Positions 18,347 through 26,347 of a DNA stretch of 64,000 bases are shown piece after piece (the stretch's first letter is position 1; every line of letters begins with the position of its first letter). This DNA is from Bacteroidales bacterium (GTDB lineage: Bacteria > Bacteroidota > Bacteroidia > Bacteroidales > UBA932), in the NCBI GenBank assembly GCA_024693285.1, contig JAILLE010000044.1, positions 1 through 64,000 on the forward strand, read 5' to 3'. The notes beneath the pieces are model-generated. The model did no database searches. It had not been told where the DNA came from and saw only the letters and a list, made by a program, of their open reading frames with translations. Position numbers and translations under genes: made by a program.

Positions 18347-19675
18347 ATGAAGGCTCTTAAAACCATAATCGTCGCAGCCGCGGTGCTGATAGCGGCCGTT
18401 TCCACCAACGCGCAAACGTACACTCCCTCAGAAGGCAACCTCCAAGCGAGGAAAGACTTCGTGAATGAGCGTTTCGGAATATTCCTTCACTGGGGAATCT
18501 ACGCCTCCTATGCCCAAGGCGAGTGGTACCTCAACAATGGGAAACTCAACAAAGACGAATACCGCAAGGCTGCCAGTGGATTCTACCCGGCCAATTACAA
18601 CGCCGAAGAGTGGGCCAAAGCTTTCAAGGACGCCGGAGCAGGCTATGTCACAATCACTTCCCGCCATCACGACGGGTTCTCGATGTACGACACGAAGGCC
18701 TCTGACTATAATATCGTCAAGGCGACGCCTTACGGTAAGGACGTCATGAAGGAATTGGACGAAGCTTGCCTCAAAGAAGGAATCAAACTACAGTTCTACT
18801 ATTCAATACTCGATTGGGACAGGGAGGATTATCCTCTCGGAGAGTCCGGCAGGTTCTCTGGCCGCAAAGGTGACAGCCAGGACTACGACCACTACCTGGC
18901 CTTCATGAAAGCCCAGGTGAAAGAACTCCTGACCCAATATCACACCCGCGCTCTTTGGTTCGACGGATATTGGGACCACAAGAAAGACGCTGTTCCCTTC
19001 GACTGGAGGATGCCGGAGTTTTATGAATATATCCACTCCATCAATCCGGACTGCCTGATCTGCAACAACCATCATATCGCTCCGATCGAGGGTGAGGACT
19101 ACCAGACATTCGAGAGAGATCTCCCCGGAAGGAACACATCAGGATTCTCAGAGGGACAGGAAGTCAGTCAGCTCATCCCCGTAGAGATGTGCCAGACCAT
19201 GAACCATTCTTGGGGATACTCCGTCGCTGACCAGGACTACAAGAGTGTCGGAACCCTGGTGCGCCTTCTTGCCCAGTGCGTTTCCATGAACTGCAACATG
19301 CTGATGAATATCGGCCCCCAGGCCAACGGGGAACTCCCCGCAGCCGCACTGGAGCGTCTCAAAGGCATGGGTGAATGGATGAGGGTCAATGGCGAATCCA
19401 TCAAGGGCTGCGGCCCAGGCCCCATCGAAGAGCAAGAGTGGGGAGTCAGTACCGCCCCCATCGGCAATAAAAAGGCTTTCTATATTCACCTGTTTAAATC
19501 TCCGGGCGCGGTTGTGGAAGTTCCTGTCGCTAAGAGGGCCAAGGTCTTGGGGGTCACCTCATTGGCCAGTGGAGCGAAGATAGCCACAAAGAAAGTCGGC
19601 GAGAGGCTTTTCATCACTGTCCCCAGTGACCTGCCCGCCGACTCCGACTATGTCATCAAAGTGACTCTGAAATAA
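18347..19675 (+). CDS. Secreted alpha-L-fucosidase, GH29
   Basis: 442 residues from the ATG at 18347; an upstream in-frame ATG at 18293 lies inside the pnp terminator hairpin and is rejected. A signal peptide (MKALKTIIVAAAVLIAAVSTNAQ) directs export. The catalytic domain begins FVNERFGIFLHWGIYASY, a GH29 hallmark, with TSRHHDGFSMYDTK and the nucleophile Asp in ALWFDGYWD. A C-terminal beta domain follows. It removes terminal fucose from glycans. It converges on the SDR gene of the uronate-like operon, 4 bases from its stop. Fucose permease and isomerase genes lie 21 kb away. Confidence 0.93.
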   Translation: MKALKTIIVAAAVLIAAVSTNAQTYTPSEGNLQARKDFVNERFGIFLHWGIYASYAQGEWYLNNGKLNKDEYRKAASGFYPANYNAEEWAKAFKDAGAGYVTITSRHHDGFSMYDTKASDYNIVKATPYGKDVMKELDEACLKEGIKLQFYYSILDWDREDYPLGESGRFSGRKGDSQDYDHYLAFMKAQVKELLTQYHTRALWFDGYWDHKKDAVPFDWRMPEFYEYIHSINPDCLICNNHHIAPIEGEDYQTFERDLPGRNTSGFSEGQEVSQLIPVEMCQTMNHSWGYSVADQDYKSVGTLVRLLAQCVSMNCNMLMNIGPQANGELPAAALERLKGMGEWMRVNGESIKGCGPGPIEEQEWGVSTAPIGNKKAFYIHLFKSPGAVVEVPVAKRAKVLGVTSLASGAKIATKKVGERLFITVPSDLPADSDYVIKVTLK

Positions 19676-19679
19676 TCAA

Positions 19680-20519
19680 TCACACTCCCCCAAAGGCGCT
19701 GTATCCGCCGTCTACAGGTATCACGATACCTGTCACGAAAGAGGAGATATCGCTCAGGAGATAGAGCATAGTTCCGACCAGATCCTCCGGCTCACCGAAT
19801 TTGTGGGTCGGAGTGTTTGCTATTATCTTCTTACCTCTGGGCTTCAGCGCTCCGGTAGCCTCATCCGTAAGCAAGAAGCGGTTCTGGTCTGTGAGGAAGA
19901 ATCCTGGGGCAATAGCGTTGCAGCGGATTCCCATCTGGGCGACGTGGACAGCGTACCACTGAGTGAAATTGTTGATCGCTCCCTTGGCCGCCGAATAGGC
20001 GGGAATCTTGGTCAAAGGACGAATAGAGTTCATCGAAGAGATGTTGAGCACATTACCCTTGCCGGCCTCGAGCATATCCTTTGTAAACACCATAGTCGCC
20101 AGGAGAGTGCCTTTGAAATTGAGGTCGAATACCTGGTCGAAACCTCCCAGGTCGAGACCATAGAAAGTGTCGGCAAGATCATCTCCCGCCTCCATCTGCT
20201 CCACTTTGCAGGTGGCTTTCGGGGAGTTGCCTCCGGCGCAGTTGATGAGGATGTCAACCTTGCCGAGTTTCTCGTGAATCAAATCGAGAGCTGCTTCAAG
20301 AGCTTCCCTGTCGAGTGTGCTGGCTGAGATGCCTAGGCACTTGACTCCAAACTCTTTGGCGATGGCTTCCCCTTTCTCGGGATTAGATGCCGATCGGCTG
20401 ATCACGGCAAGGTTGACTCCAGCCTCAGCCAAGCCCCTTGTCAATGCGGTTCCGATGACTCCGAAGCCACCGGTTATCACGCAATTACGACCCTTCAGGT
20501 CATCAAATGAATATTTCAT
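19680..20519 (-). CDS. SDR-family D-mannonate oxidoreductase-like protein
   Basis: 279 residues. Rossmann glycine motif TGGFGVIGTAL, INCAGG, catalytic Ser in ISSMNS and YSAAKGA (YxxxK). The segment CNAIAPGFFLTDQNRFLL and the ending GIVIPVDGGYSAFGGV resemble the SDR-type mannonate oxidoreductases (fructuronate reductases, such as B. subtilis UxuB), which interconvert D-fructuronate and D-mannonate with NAD(P). The substrate is an assignment by similarity and is not proven. It is the last gene of the five-gene minus-strand operon, 2 bases after gnd. Confidence 0.8.
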   Translation of the reverse strand: MKYSFDDLKGRNCVITGGFGVIGTALTRGLAEAGVNLAVISRSASNPEKGEAIAKEFGVKCLGISASTLDREALEAALDLIHEKLGKVDILINCAGGNSPKATCKVEQMEAGDDLADTFYGLDLGGFDQVFDLNFKGTLLATMVFTKDMLEAGKGNVLNISSMNSIRPLTKIPAYSAAKGAINNFTQWYAVHVAQMGIRCNAIAPGFFLTDQNRFLLTDEATGALKPRGKKIIANTPTHKFGEPEDLVGTMLYLLSDISSFVTGIVIPVDGGYSAFGGV

Positions 20520-20521
20520 GA

Positions 20522-21979
20522 CTATACAGTATAAGTTCCTGATACAGTGTCACCTCCGTGACCGGTCCAATTAGTGTGGAAGAACTCCCCGCGGGGACGG
20601 TCGGTACGCTCATAAGTATGGGCGCCGAAGTAATCCCGCTGGGCCTGCAGCATGTTGGCCGGCAACCTCTCTGTACGGTAGCCGTCGTAATATTCAAGGG
20701 CGGCTGTCATACAAGGAGCAGGCACGCCGTTGGCTATGGCCTGGGAGACAACCTTTCTCCAGCCGGACTGGGCCTCGGACAGTTTCTCCTTGAAATAGGG
20801 GTCAAGCAATATGTTGGCAAGGTCCGGAGCCTTGTCGAACGCCTCTTTGATCTTCCCGAGGAACACACTCCTGATAATGCAACCACCTCTCCAAAGAAGG
20901 GCGATCCCTCCATAGTTGAGATCCCAGCCATATTCCTTCGCGGCCGCCCTCATAAGTGAATAACCCTGAGCGTAGGAGACGACCTTAGAGGCGAACAATG
21001 CCCTGCGAAGGTCCTCAAGGAAGGCGGCTTTGTCTCCTTCGAACCTCACCGGATCAGGACCGTCCAGAATCTTGGAGGCCGCTACCCTCTCCTCCTTCAA
21101 AGCGGAAAGGCAACGGGCATAGACCGACTCGCTGATAAGGGTCAGAGGCTCTCCCAAGTCAAGGGCGGAAATGGCGGTCCATTTTCCTGTGCCTTTCTGA
21201 CCGGCTGTATCGAGAATATAATCGAGGACATAGCGTCCGTCATCATCCTTCTTGGCCAAAATGTCACGGGTTATCTCAATGAGGTAGCTGTCAAGGTCTC
21301 CCCTGTTCCACTCGGCGAAAGTCTGGTGCATCTCCTCGTTGGTCATGCCGAGAATATCCTTCATGATCTGGTAGCATTCGCAGATAAGCTGGATGTCACC
21401 GTACTCGATACCGTTGTGGACCATCTTTACGAAATGACCCGCTCCGCCCTGGCCGACCCAATCGCAACAAGGTGTGCCATCGGCCACTTTGGCGCTTATA
21501 CCCTGGAATATCGGCTTCACGAAAGGCCAGGCCGCAGGAGAGCCGCCAGGCATCATGGAAGGACCCTTAAGAGCGCCTTCCTCGCCGCCGGAAACTCCAG
21601 TTCCGATATAAAGAAGTCCTTTACTTTCAACATATTCCGTTCTCCTTGCGGTGTCCGGGAAATGAGTATTGCCGCCGTCGATGATAATATCTCCCTTGTC
21701 AAGAAGGGGTATTAATTTCTCGATGAAATCATCGACCGGCTTCCCGGCCTTTACCATAAGGAATACTTTCCTGGGGGGTTTCAAAGAGGCGATAAAATCC
21801 TCCAGGCTGTGTGCCCCGTAGAAATTGAGACCTTTTCCACGCCCCTCCATGAAATGGTCGACTTTCTCGACCGTACGGTTGTAGACGCTGACATGGAAAG
21901 CCTTGCTCTCCATGTTCAACGCCAGGTTCTCGCCCATCACGGCCAAACCCACAAGTCCAATGTCTGATACTGCTTTCAT
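20522..21979 (-). CDS. gnd: 6-phosphogluconate dehydrogenase, decarboxylating
   Basis: 485 residues, the long dimeric type. Oxidises 6-phosphogluconate to ribulose-5-phosphate and CO2. Motifs: GLVGLAVMGENLALN, the NRT after the second strand that favours NADP, GTGVSGGEEGALKGPSMM and KMVHNGIEYGD with catalytic Lys. The C-terminal region (ANMLQAQRDYFGAHTYERTD) is intact. Unusual is its context: it is 4 bases after the larA-like gene and 2 before the SDR gene, in an operon with a sugar kinase, rather than beside zwf and pgl. Confidence 0.96.
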   Translation of the reverse strand: MKAVSDIGLVGLAVMGENLALNMESKAFHVSVYNRTVEKVDHFMEGRGKGLNFYGAHSLEDFIASLKPPRKVFLMVKAGKPVDDFIEKLIPLLDKGDIIIDGGNTHFPDTARRTEYVESKGLLYIGTGVSGGEEGALKGPSMMPGGSPAAWPFVKPIFQGISAKVADGTPCCDWVGQGGAGHFVKMVHNGIEYGDIQLICECYQIMKDILGMTNEEMHQTFAEWNRGDLDSYLIEITRDILAKKDDDGRYVLDYILDTAGQKGTGKWTAISALDLGEPLTLISESVYARCLSALKEERVAASKILDGPDPVRFEGDKAAFLEDLRRALFASKVVSYAQGYSLMRAAAKEYGWDLNYGGIALLWRGGCIIRSVFLGKIKEAFDKAPDLANILLDPYFKEKLSEAQSGWRKVVSQAIANGVPAPCMTAALEYYDGYRTERLPANMLQAQRDYFGAHTYERTDRPRGEFFHTNWTGHGGDTVSGTYTV

Positions 21980-21983
21980 ATAT

Positions 21984-23264
21984 TCAATCTTTAAATCTAT
22001 CTGGATAAGCCCATAAGCCGAGCGCTGGATTGGAGATGAAATATACCTCCTCCCCGTCGGGCATAGTATTCCACCCGTCTCTCATCTTGTCTGTCGGATA
22101 ACGCCTGAGAATCTCGTCCAGGTCTCCCCAAGCGAATCCTGCACTCTCAATCTCATCCCTGGTCATTCCAGGACCTGGGCAATATGTAATCTTGAAACGT
22201 CCCTCGGAAGAACCATGTATAAGGTGAGCTGACGCGCTAAGGTTATTTTGCAAATCCTCATTGGCAGCCGTGGCTTCCAATGTGTGCGGAGTGCCTTTAT
22301 AGCCATACTTACGGATCAACCTGTCAATCTCAGGATCCTCTCCGAACTCCTTGAGGGCAGGAGCCAGGACAAGCAATTCGGCCCCGTCGGCCAGGGCCAT
22401 CCTGGTCCTGTAGATAGCCTTGTTGCCCAGCCAGGTGCTCTTGAATTCAGCCGGATCGAGGTAGACCACGCATTTTGGGATCTCCTTGTCGACCATGATG
22501 AAATTGGTCTCAAGGGAGAGTGCGGAAGCCTTCTCGAAACACTCGAAATCATCTCCGATGAAAAGGCCCCTAGTCACCAGCTCCCCTGTAGCCTCATCCT
22601 TCGCCCTGACGGTCAAGATGTAAACAATTGGCAATTTAGGGATAAAATGGGTTCGGGCATATTCAAGGACATCCCTGACAGGAGTCCTCGCCCTGCCCAT
22701 GATCCTTTCCATTCCATAGGATGCTCCAAGGAAATGGCTCTTGTTGATGCCTTCTGCCCCACCGACTCCGACAAAGATGTTTTTGGTGTAGTTCGCCATC
22801 CCAATCACTTCGTGCGGAACCACCTGACCTATAGAGAGTATCAGGTCAAAAGTGGGGTCGAGCAACAACTTGTTTACCTGGGCTGGCCAAGTGTAGCTCA
22901 CACGACCTTCGGAGACCTCGTTGACATATTCAGCGGGCACTGTCCCAACTGTCACAACATCATTTCTCCAGTCGTGGACACGGATCTTTCCCGGCTGGAC
23001 ACCATCGTACATTGAGGCTATCTGCTCGTCAGTCATCGGCGAGTGCGTACCCAGAGCGGGCATAACATCCGTCAAACAGCTTCCGAAATAATCGTTGATC
23101 ATTCCGGTGATAGGGCCGGCATAGGAGTTAAGCCTGGTGTAGTCAGGCGGAATGGCCAAAACCCTTCGTCTGGGACCCATGGAGTCAAAAACCTCTCTCA
23201 AGGCCGTCCAGGTGTCCCTTTCAGTGATGATGTCCGTCTTCGAACCTCTGGCGTAATAAAGCAT
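21984..23264 (-). CDS. LarA-family nickel-pincer-dependent racemase/epimerase (candidate gluconate 2-epimerase)
   Basis: 426 residues from the ATG at 23264 (MLYYARGSKTDIITERD), 4 bases after the kinase stop; longer versions overlap the kinase gene and add a residue string unlike the family. LarA motifs are retained: PDYTRLNS (Asp and Arg, about 41), GTHSPMT (His, about 75), VPHEVIGMANYTKNIFVGVGG (His and the cofactor-linked Lys, about 150-160) and NKSHFLGASYG. LarA proteins use a nickel-pincer nucleotide to move a hydride on 2-hydroxyacids; some homologues are D-gluconate 2-epimerases (gluconate/mannonate). The neighbours (Gnd, mannonate-type SDR, sugar kinase) favour that substrate here, by inference. 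Confidence 0.82.
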   Translation of the reverse strand: MLYYARGSKTDIITERDTWTALREVFDSMGPRRRVLAIPPDYTRLNSYAGPITGMINDYFGSCLTDVMPALGTHSPMTDEQIASMYDGVQPGKIRVHDWRNDVVTVGTVPAEYVNEVSEGRVSYTWPAQVNKLLLDPTFDLILSIGQVVPHEVIGMANYTKNIFVGVGGAEGINKSHFLGASYGMERIMGRARTPVRDVLEYARTHFIPKLPIVYILTVRAKDEATGELVTRGLFIGDDFECFEKASALSLETNFIMVDKEIPKCVVYLDPAEFKSTWLGNKAIYRTRMALADGAELLVLAPALKEFGEDPEIDRLIRKYGYKGTPHTLEATAANEDLQNNLSASAHLIHGSSEGRFKITYCPGPGMTRDEIESAGFAWGDLDEILRRYPTDKMRDGWNTMPDGEEVYFISNPALGLWAYPDRFKD

Positions 23265-23268
23265 ATTC

Positions 23269-24339
23269 CTATCTCTTGACCCTGGCGTTGCCGCTCCATA
23301 CACTCCACACCTGCTCCTCATCCGCAGGCTGGGCATAATCCGTAAGGAAGGTTGTAGCGAGAGCCCCGCAGGCCCAGCCGAACTGGATCCACTTCTCAGG
23401 CTCCCAGCCTTTCAATATGGCATATAGCAAACCTCCCACAAAACCGTCTCCTCCACCGATCCTGTCAAGGACATGGATAGGCCTAGGCTCAACGACGTGC
23501 CAGGTCTCACCTTCAAGCATGATGGCACCCCAATTATGGGTATTGGCGTCCTCAACCTGACGTAGAGTTGTAGCAAAAACCTTAGCGGAAGGGTAAGCGG
23601 CCTTCACACGATTAATCATTTCTTTGAAACCATCGATCTTGGAGGCGATATCCTTTCCTCCCGCCTCTGGTCCTTTTATCCCAAGACAAAGCTGGAAGTC
23701 TTCCTCGTTGCCGATCAGGATGTCAGCCAGAGAGCAAATCTCACTGAATATAGCGCGTAAATCTTCTTCCCTGCCGGCCCAGAACGACGCCCTGTAATTG
23801 AGGTCGAAACTGATCCTGGTTCCATATTCCTTGGCTTTCCTGGCTATCTCAAGGCAGAAACGGCTGGTATCCGGGCTCAAGGCAGCGATCAGGCCAGAGA
23901 GATGGACAATCTCCACTCCTTCTTTTCCGAATATCCTGTCTAAGTCGAAATCCTTGACATTCAATGTCCTGCCTACTTCGCCGGCACGGTCGTTCCAAAC
24001 CCTCGGGCCACGGGAACCGTAGCCGCTGTCCGCCACATTGATCTGGTGACGATATCCCCAAGGACCTCCCTGAGGGACTTCAGGCCCTTCGAAATCCATC
24101 CCGCGTGAACGCAGGTTAGCCTTTATGAACGCGGCGAAAGGGCTTCCCTCAACAAAGGTGGTCAACACCTTGACCGGAAGGCCGAGATACGATGAAATGC
24201 TCGCTACATTAGTCTCGGCACTGGTTGCCTGAAGGTGCAGGACATCACTCGACTGGACAGGCTGCCCGTTCTCCGGCGTAACACGCAAGCCCATGCTGGT
24301 AGGCACCAGCAGGGCATAGCGTTTATTCTTCATATCCAT
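23269..24339 (-). CDS. PfkB-family sugar/sugar-acid kinase (KdgK-like)
   Basis: 356 residues. PfkB fold, with ISFDLNYRASFW and the anion-hole signature near residue 296 reading IGGGDGFVGGLLYAI. The canonical G-A-G-D motif is G-G-G-D here; the catalytic Asp is kept. The closest recognisable group is that annotated as 2-keto-3-deoxygluconate kinase. Given that gnd and a LarA-type epimerase follow directly, phosphorylation of gluconate to 6-phosphogluconate is an alternative. It lies 11 bases after the GH2 gene and 4 before the larA-like gene. Confidence 0.82.
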   Translation of the reverse strand: MDMKNKRYALLVPTSMGLRVTPENGQPVQSSDVLHLQATSAETNVASISSYLGLPVKVLTTFVEGSPFAAFIKANLRSRGMDFEGPEVPQGGPWGYRHQINVADSGYGSRGPRVWNDRAGEVGRTLNVKDFDLDRIFGKEGVEIVHLSGLIAALSPDTSRFCLEIARKAKEYGTRISFDLNYRASFWAGREEDLRAIFSEICSLADILIGNEEDFQLCLGIKGPEAGGKDIASKIDGFKEMINRVKAAYPSAKVFATTLRQVEDANTHNWGAIMLEGETWHVVEPRPIHVLDRIGGGDGFVGGLLYAILKGWEPEKWIQFGWACGALATTFLTDYAQPADEEQVWSVWSGNARVKR

Positions 24340-24350
24340 AATTGAACAGT

Positions 24351-26237
24351 TTATTTGAGTGGCATTGACTTGATTATGCCCTCGTTGACGGTGCGGAGTT
24401 TCTTCTCATCCATCTTGATGACCTTACGGTCATAAGTCATCAGACCGTTGATCTCGATTTCCACATCGGTTGTCTGGGTATAGACCGCGGCGCTGCAACC
24501 CTGCTTGATAAGCTGCTTGAGTTGCTCGGCGAAGGAAGCGTACTCAGCCAGGACTTCGTCCCCATTCTTGTACTGGACATATCCCCAGTTCTTGTCCTCC
24601 TGCCAGAGATGTCCCTCGACAGGTAGGCCGATTCCACCATATTCACCCAAAACGTTGATCATGTTCTTGTCCCACATCCTGAAAGCGGGATAAGGATAGT
24701 GATGGTTGTCAAGGATGTCACCGACACCTTCCTCCCAGTTACCACCTGAAGACTGGTTGACAAGCCTGGTGGGATCGAGTTTCTTGGTGTAGGCGACTAC
24801 ATCCTTGGTGTCAAATTGGCTCCAAGCCTCGTTGAAAGGCACCCAGACAGCTATGCATTGGAACTTCTTGACCTGATTGATTATCTCCGTCCACTCTTTG
24901 TAGTAATTGGCCTTAGCCTCGGGTGTGGCCGGGAAATCCTCACCCTCTCCATAATAGTACATGCCCCACTTCTTACTGACTCCGAAAGAAGGCATGTCTT
25001 GCCATACAATGATTCCTATTTGGTCGCAATAATAGAACCAACGGTCAGGCTCAACCTTAATGTGTTTGCGGATCATGTTGAATCCGAAGTCTTTTGTCTT
25101 CTGGATATCGAATTTGAGAGCCTCATCCGTGGGTGCGGTATAGAGCCCGTCCGGCCACCAACCCTGGTCAAGAGGTCCAAGCTGGAACAGGCCCTCTCCA
25201 TTAAGCCCCATGAGCTTAGTGTTGCTATTCTTCCTGAATGCGCCGACCTCACGCATGGCTGTATAAGAGGCCACCCGGTCTATAACCTTGCCATTCCTGA
25301 GAATCTGGATATCAAGACCATAGAGGTAAGGAGAATCAGGGGACCAAAGTTTGGGATCCCTGACATTAAGGGTCACCGTCCCGCCAGGGACTGTCATCCC
25401 GGAAGCAAGTACCGCATACAATCCGTCAGTAGCGGGCTTCGCGGCATTAGCGGTCTCTGTGGAATACCCGATGCCTCCGTTGAGGAGGAAAACCTTAATC
25501 ACATCACCTTCCTGGACACCTTCGGCGTCAACCGTGACATTGATGGCTTTCTCTTTTATGCTTGAGACCACATTGTAATCGGTCACATGGGCAGGGGCCA
25601 CAGGCTCCATCCATACGCTCTGCCAGATACCTGACACGGCTGTGTACCATATTCCTGAAGGTTTGGACACCTGTTTCCCGCGAGGCTGGAAATCATTGTC
25701 GGTAGCATCCTCGACTTTCAAGACAAGGGAGTTGGCCCCGCTCTTGAGATAAGGAGTCACGTCAAAAGAGAAATGAGTGTAACCACCTGTATGGGAACCG
25801 ATCTGAATGTCATTGACGTAAACCACGGTCTTCCAATCGACAGCGTCAAAATTGAGCATCAGTCTCTTGCCTTTCCATGCGGAAGGGACTGTAAAAGTGG
25901 TCTTGTACCAAAGGGCATCATCCGGAGTCACCTTTCTGCCGACACCGGAAAGTGAGGACTCTACGGCGAAAGGAACCAGGATCTTCCCGTCGAATTTGGC
26001 GGGTCTAGGCTCTGACTTCGGGGTAATGGCGTAATCCCAGAGGCCGTTGAGAGACTGCCATTCGGAACGGACCATCTGAGGACGGGGATACTCGGGATGG
26101 GCATTGGTCGGGGACACTTCCTCGGCCCATTTTGTCTTGATCCTGTCTCCCGCAGGAGCCCACTGCTGGGCTGAAAGAGTACCTGCCACAGCTAGAATCG
26201 CCGCGATCGAGGTGATGATTTTGTATCTCATTATCAT
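24351..26237 (-). CDS. Secreted glycoside hydrolase family 2 enzyme
   Basis: 628 residues; start at 26237 or the ATG two codons on. A signal peptide (ending LSAQQW) exports it. Domain order is GH2 jelly-roll (about 50-225), immunoglobulin-like (about 230-335) and TIM barrel. Acid/base Glu is in VPFNEAWSQFD (about 469), nucleophile Glu in VLGEYGGIG (about 532), so it should be active. GH2 includes beta-galactosidases, beta-glucuronidases and beta-mannosidases; specificity is not visible. As first gene of the operon with a SDR of mannonate type, a LarA epimerase and Gnd, a beta-glucuronide substrate would fit, but this is inference. It has its own promoter box at 26266-26273. Confidence 0.9.
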   Translation of the reverse strand: MIMRYKIITSIAAILAVAGTLSAQQWAPAGDRIKTKWAEEVSPTNAHPEYPRPQMVRSEWQSLNGLWDYAITPKSEPRPAKFDGKILVPFAVESSLSGVGRKVTPDDALWYKTTFTVPSAWKGKRLMLNFDAVDWKTVVYVNDIQIGSHTGGYTHFSFDVTPYLKSGANSLVLKVEDATDNDFQPRGKQVSKPSGIWYTAVSGIWQSVWMEPVAPAHVTDYNVVSSIKEKAINVTVDAEGVQEGDVIKVFLLNGGIGYSTETANAAKPATDGLYAVLASGMTVPGGTVTLNVRDPKLWSPDSPYLYGLDIQILRNGKVIDRVASYTAMREVGAFRKNSNTKLMGLNGEGLFQLGPLDQGWWPDGLYTAPTDEALKFDIQKTKDFGFNMIRKHIKVEPDRWFYYCDQIGIIVWQDMPSFGVSKKWGMYYYGEGEDFPATPEAKANYYKEWTEIINQVKKFQCIAVWVPFNEAWSQFDTKDVVAYTKKLDPTRLVNQSSGGNWEEGVGDILDNHHYPYPAFRMWDKNMINVLGEYGGIGLPVEGHLWQEDKNWGYVQYKNGDEVLAEYASFAEQLKQLIKQGCSAAVYTQTTDVEIEINGLMTYDRKVIKMDEKKLRTVNEGIIKSMPLK

Positions 26238-26265
26238 GTGGTGTTAAATTGTCAAGCGCTAACCA

Positions 26266-26273
26266 CAAATATA
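26266..26273 (-). promoter_or_regulatory. Bacteroidota -7 promoter box for the GH2-kinase-larA-gnd-SDR operon
   Basis: Minus strand reads TATATTTG, exact TAnnTTTG, 28 bases upstream of the first GH2 start codon. The motif CACCACAT lies in the leader just before the start. Confidence 0.6.
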
Positions 26274-26333
26274 CTCAATTCGCGGCAAAAAGTCAGCATG
26301 CCAATATTATTATTGATTACAAGGAATATTTAT

Positions 26334-26341
26334 TAAATTTG
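26334..26341 (+). promoter_or_regulatory. Bacteroidota -7 promoter box for cstA, close to the start codon
   Basis: TAAATTTG lies only 6 bases before the ATG at 26348, with TTG at 26313-26315 in the -33 region. The transcript would start at or next to the start codon. Confidence 0.5.
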
Positions 26342-26347
26342 TATGAT

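Noticed and set aside
23265..23336. Longer start for the LarA-like protein
   Set aside because: It would overlap the kinase gene by 68 bases and add basic residues unlike the family; the ATG at 23264 gives the usual LarA start.
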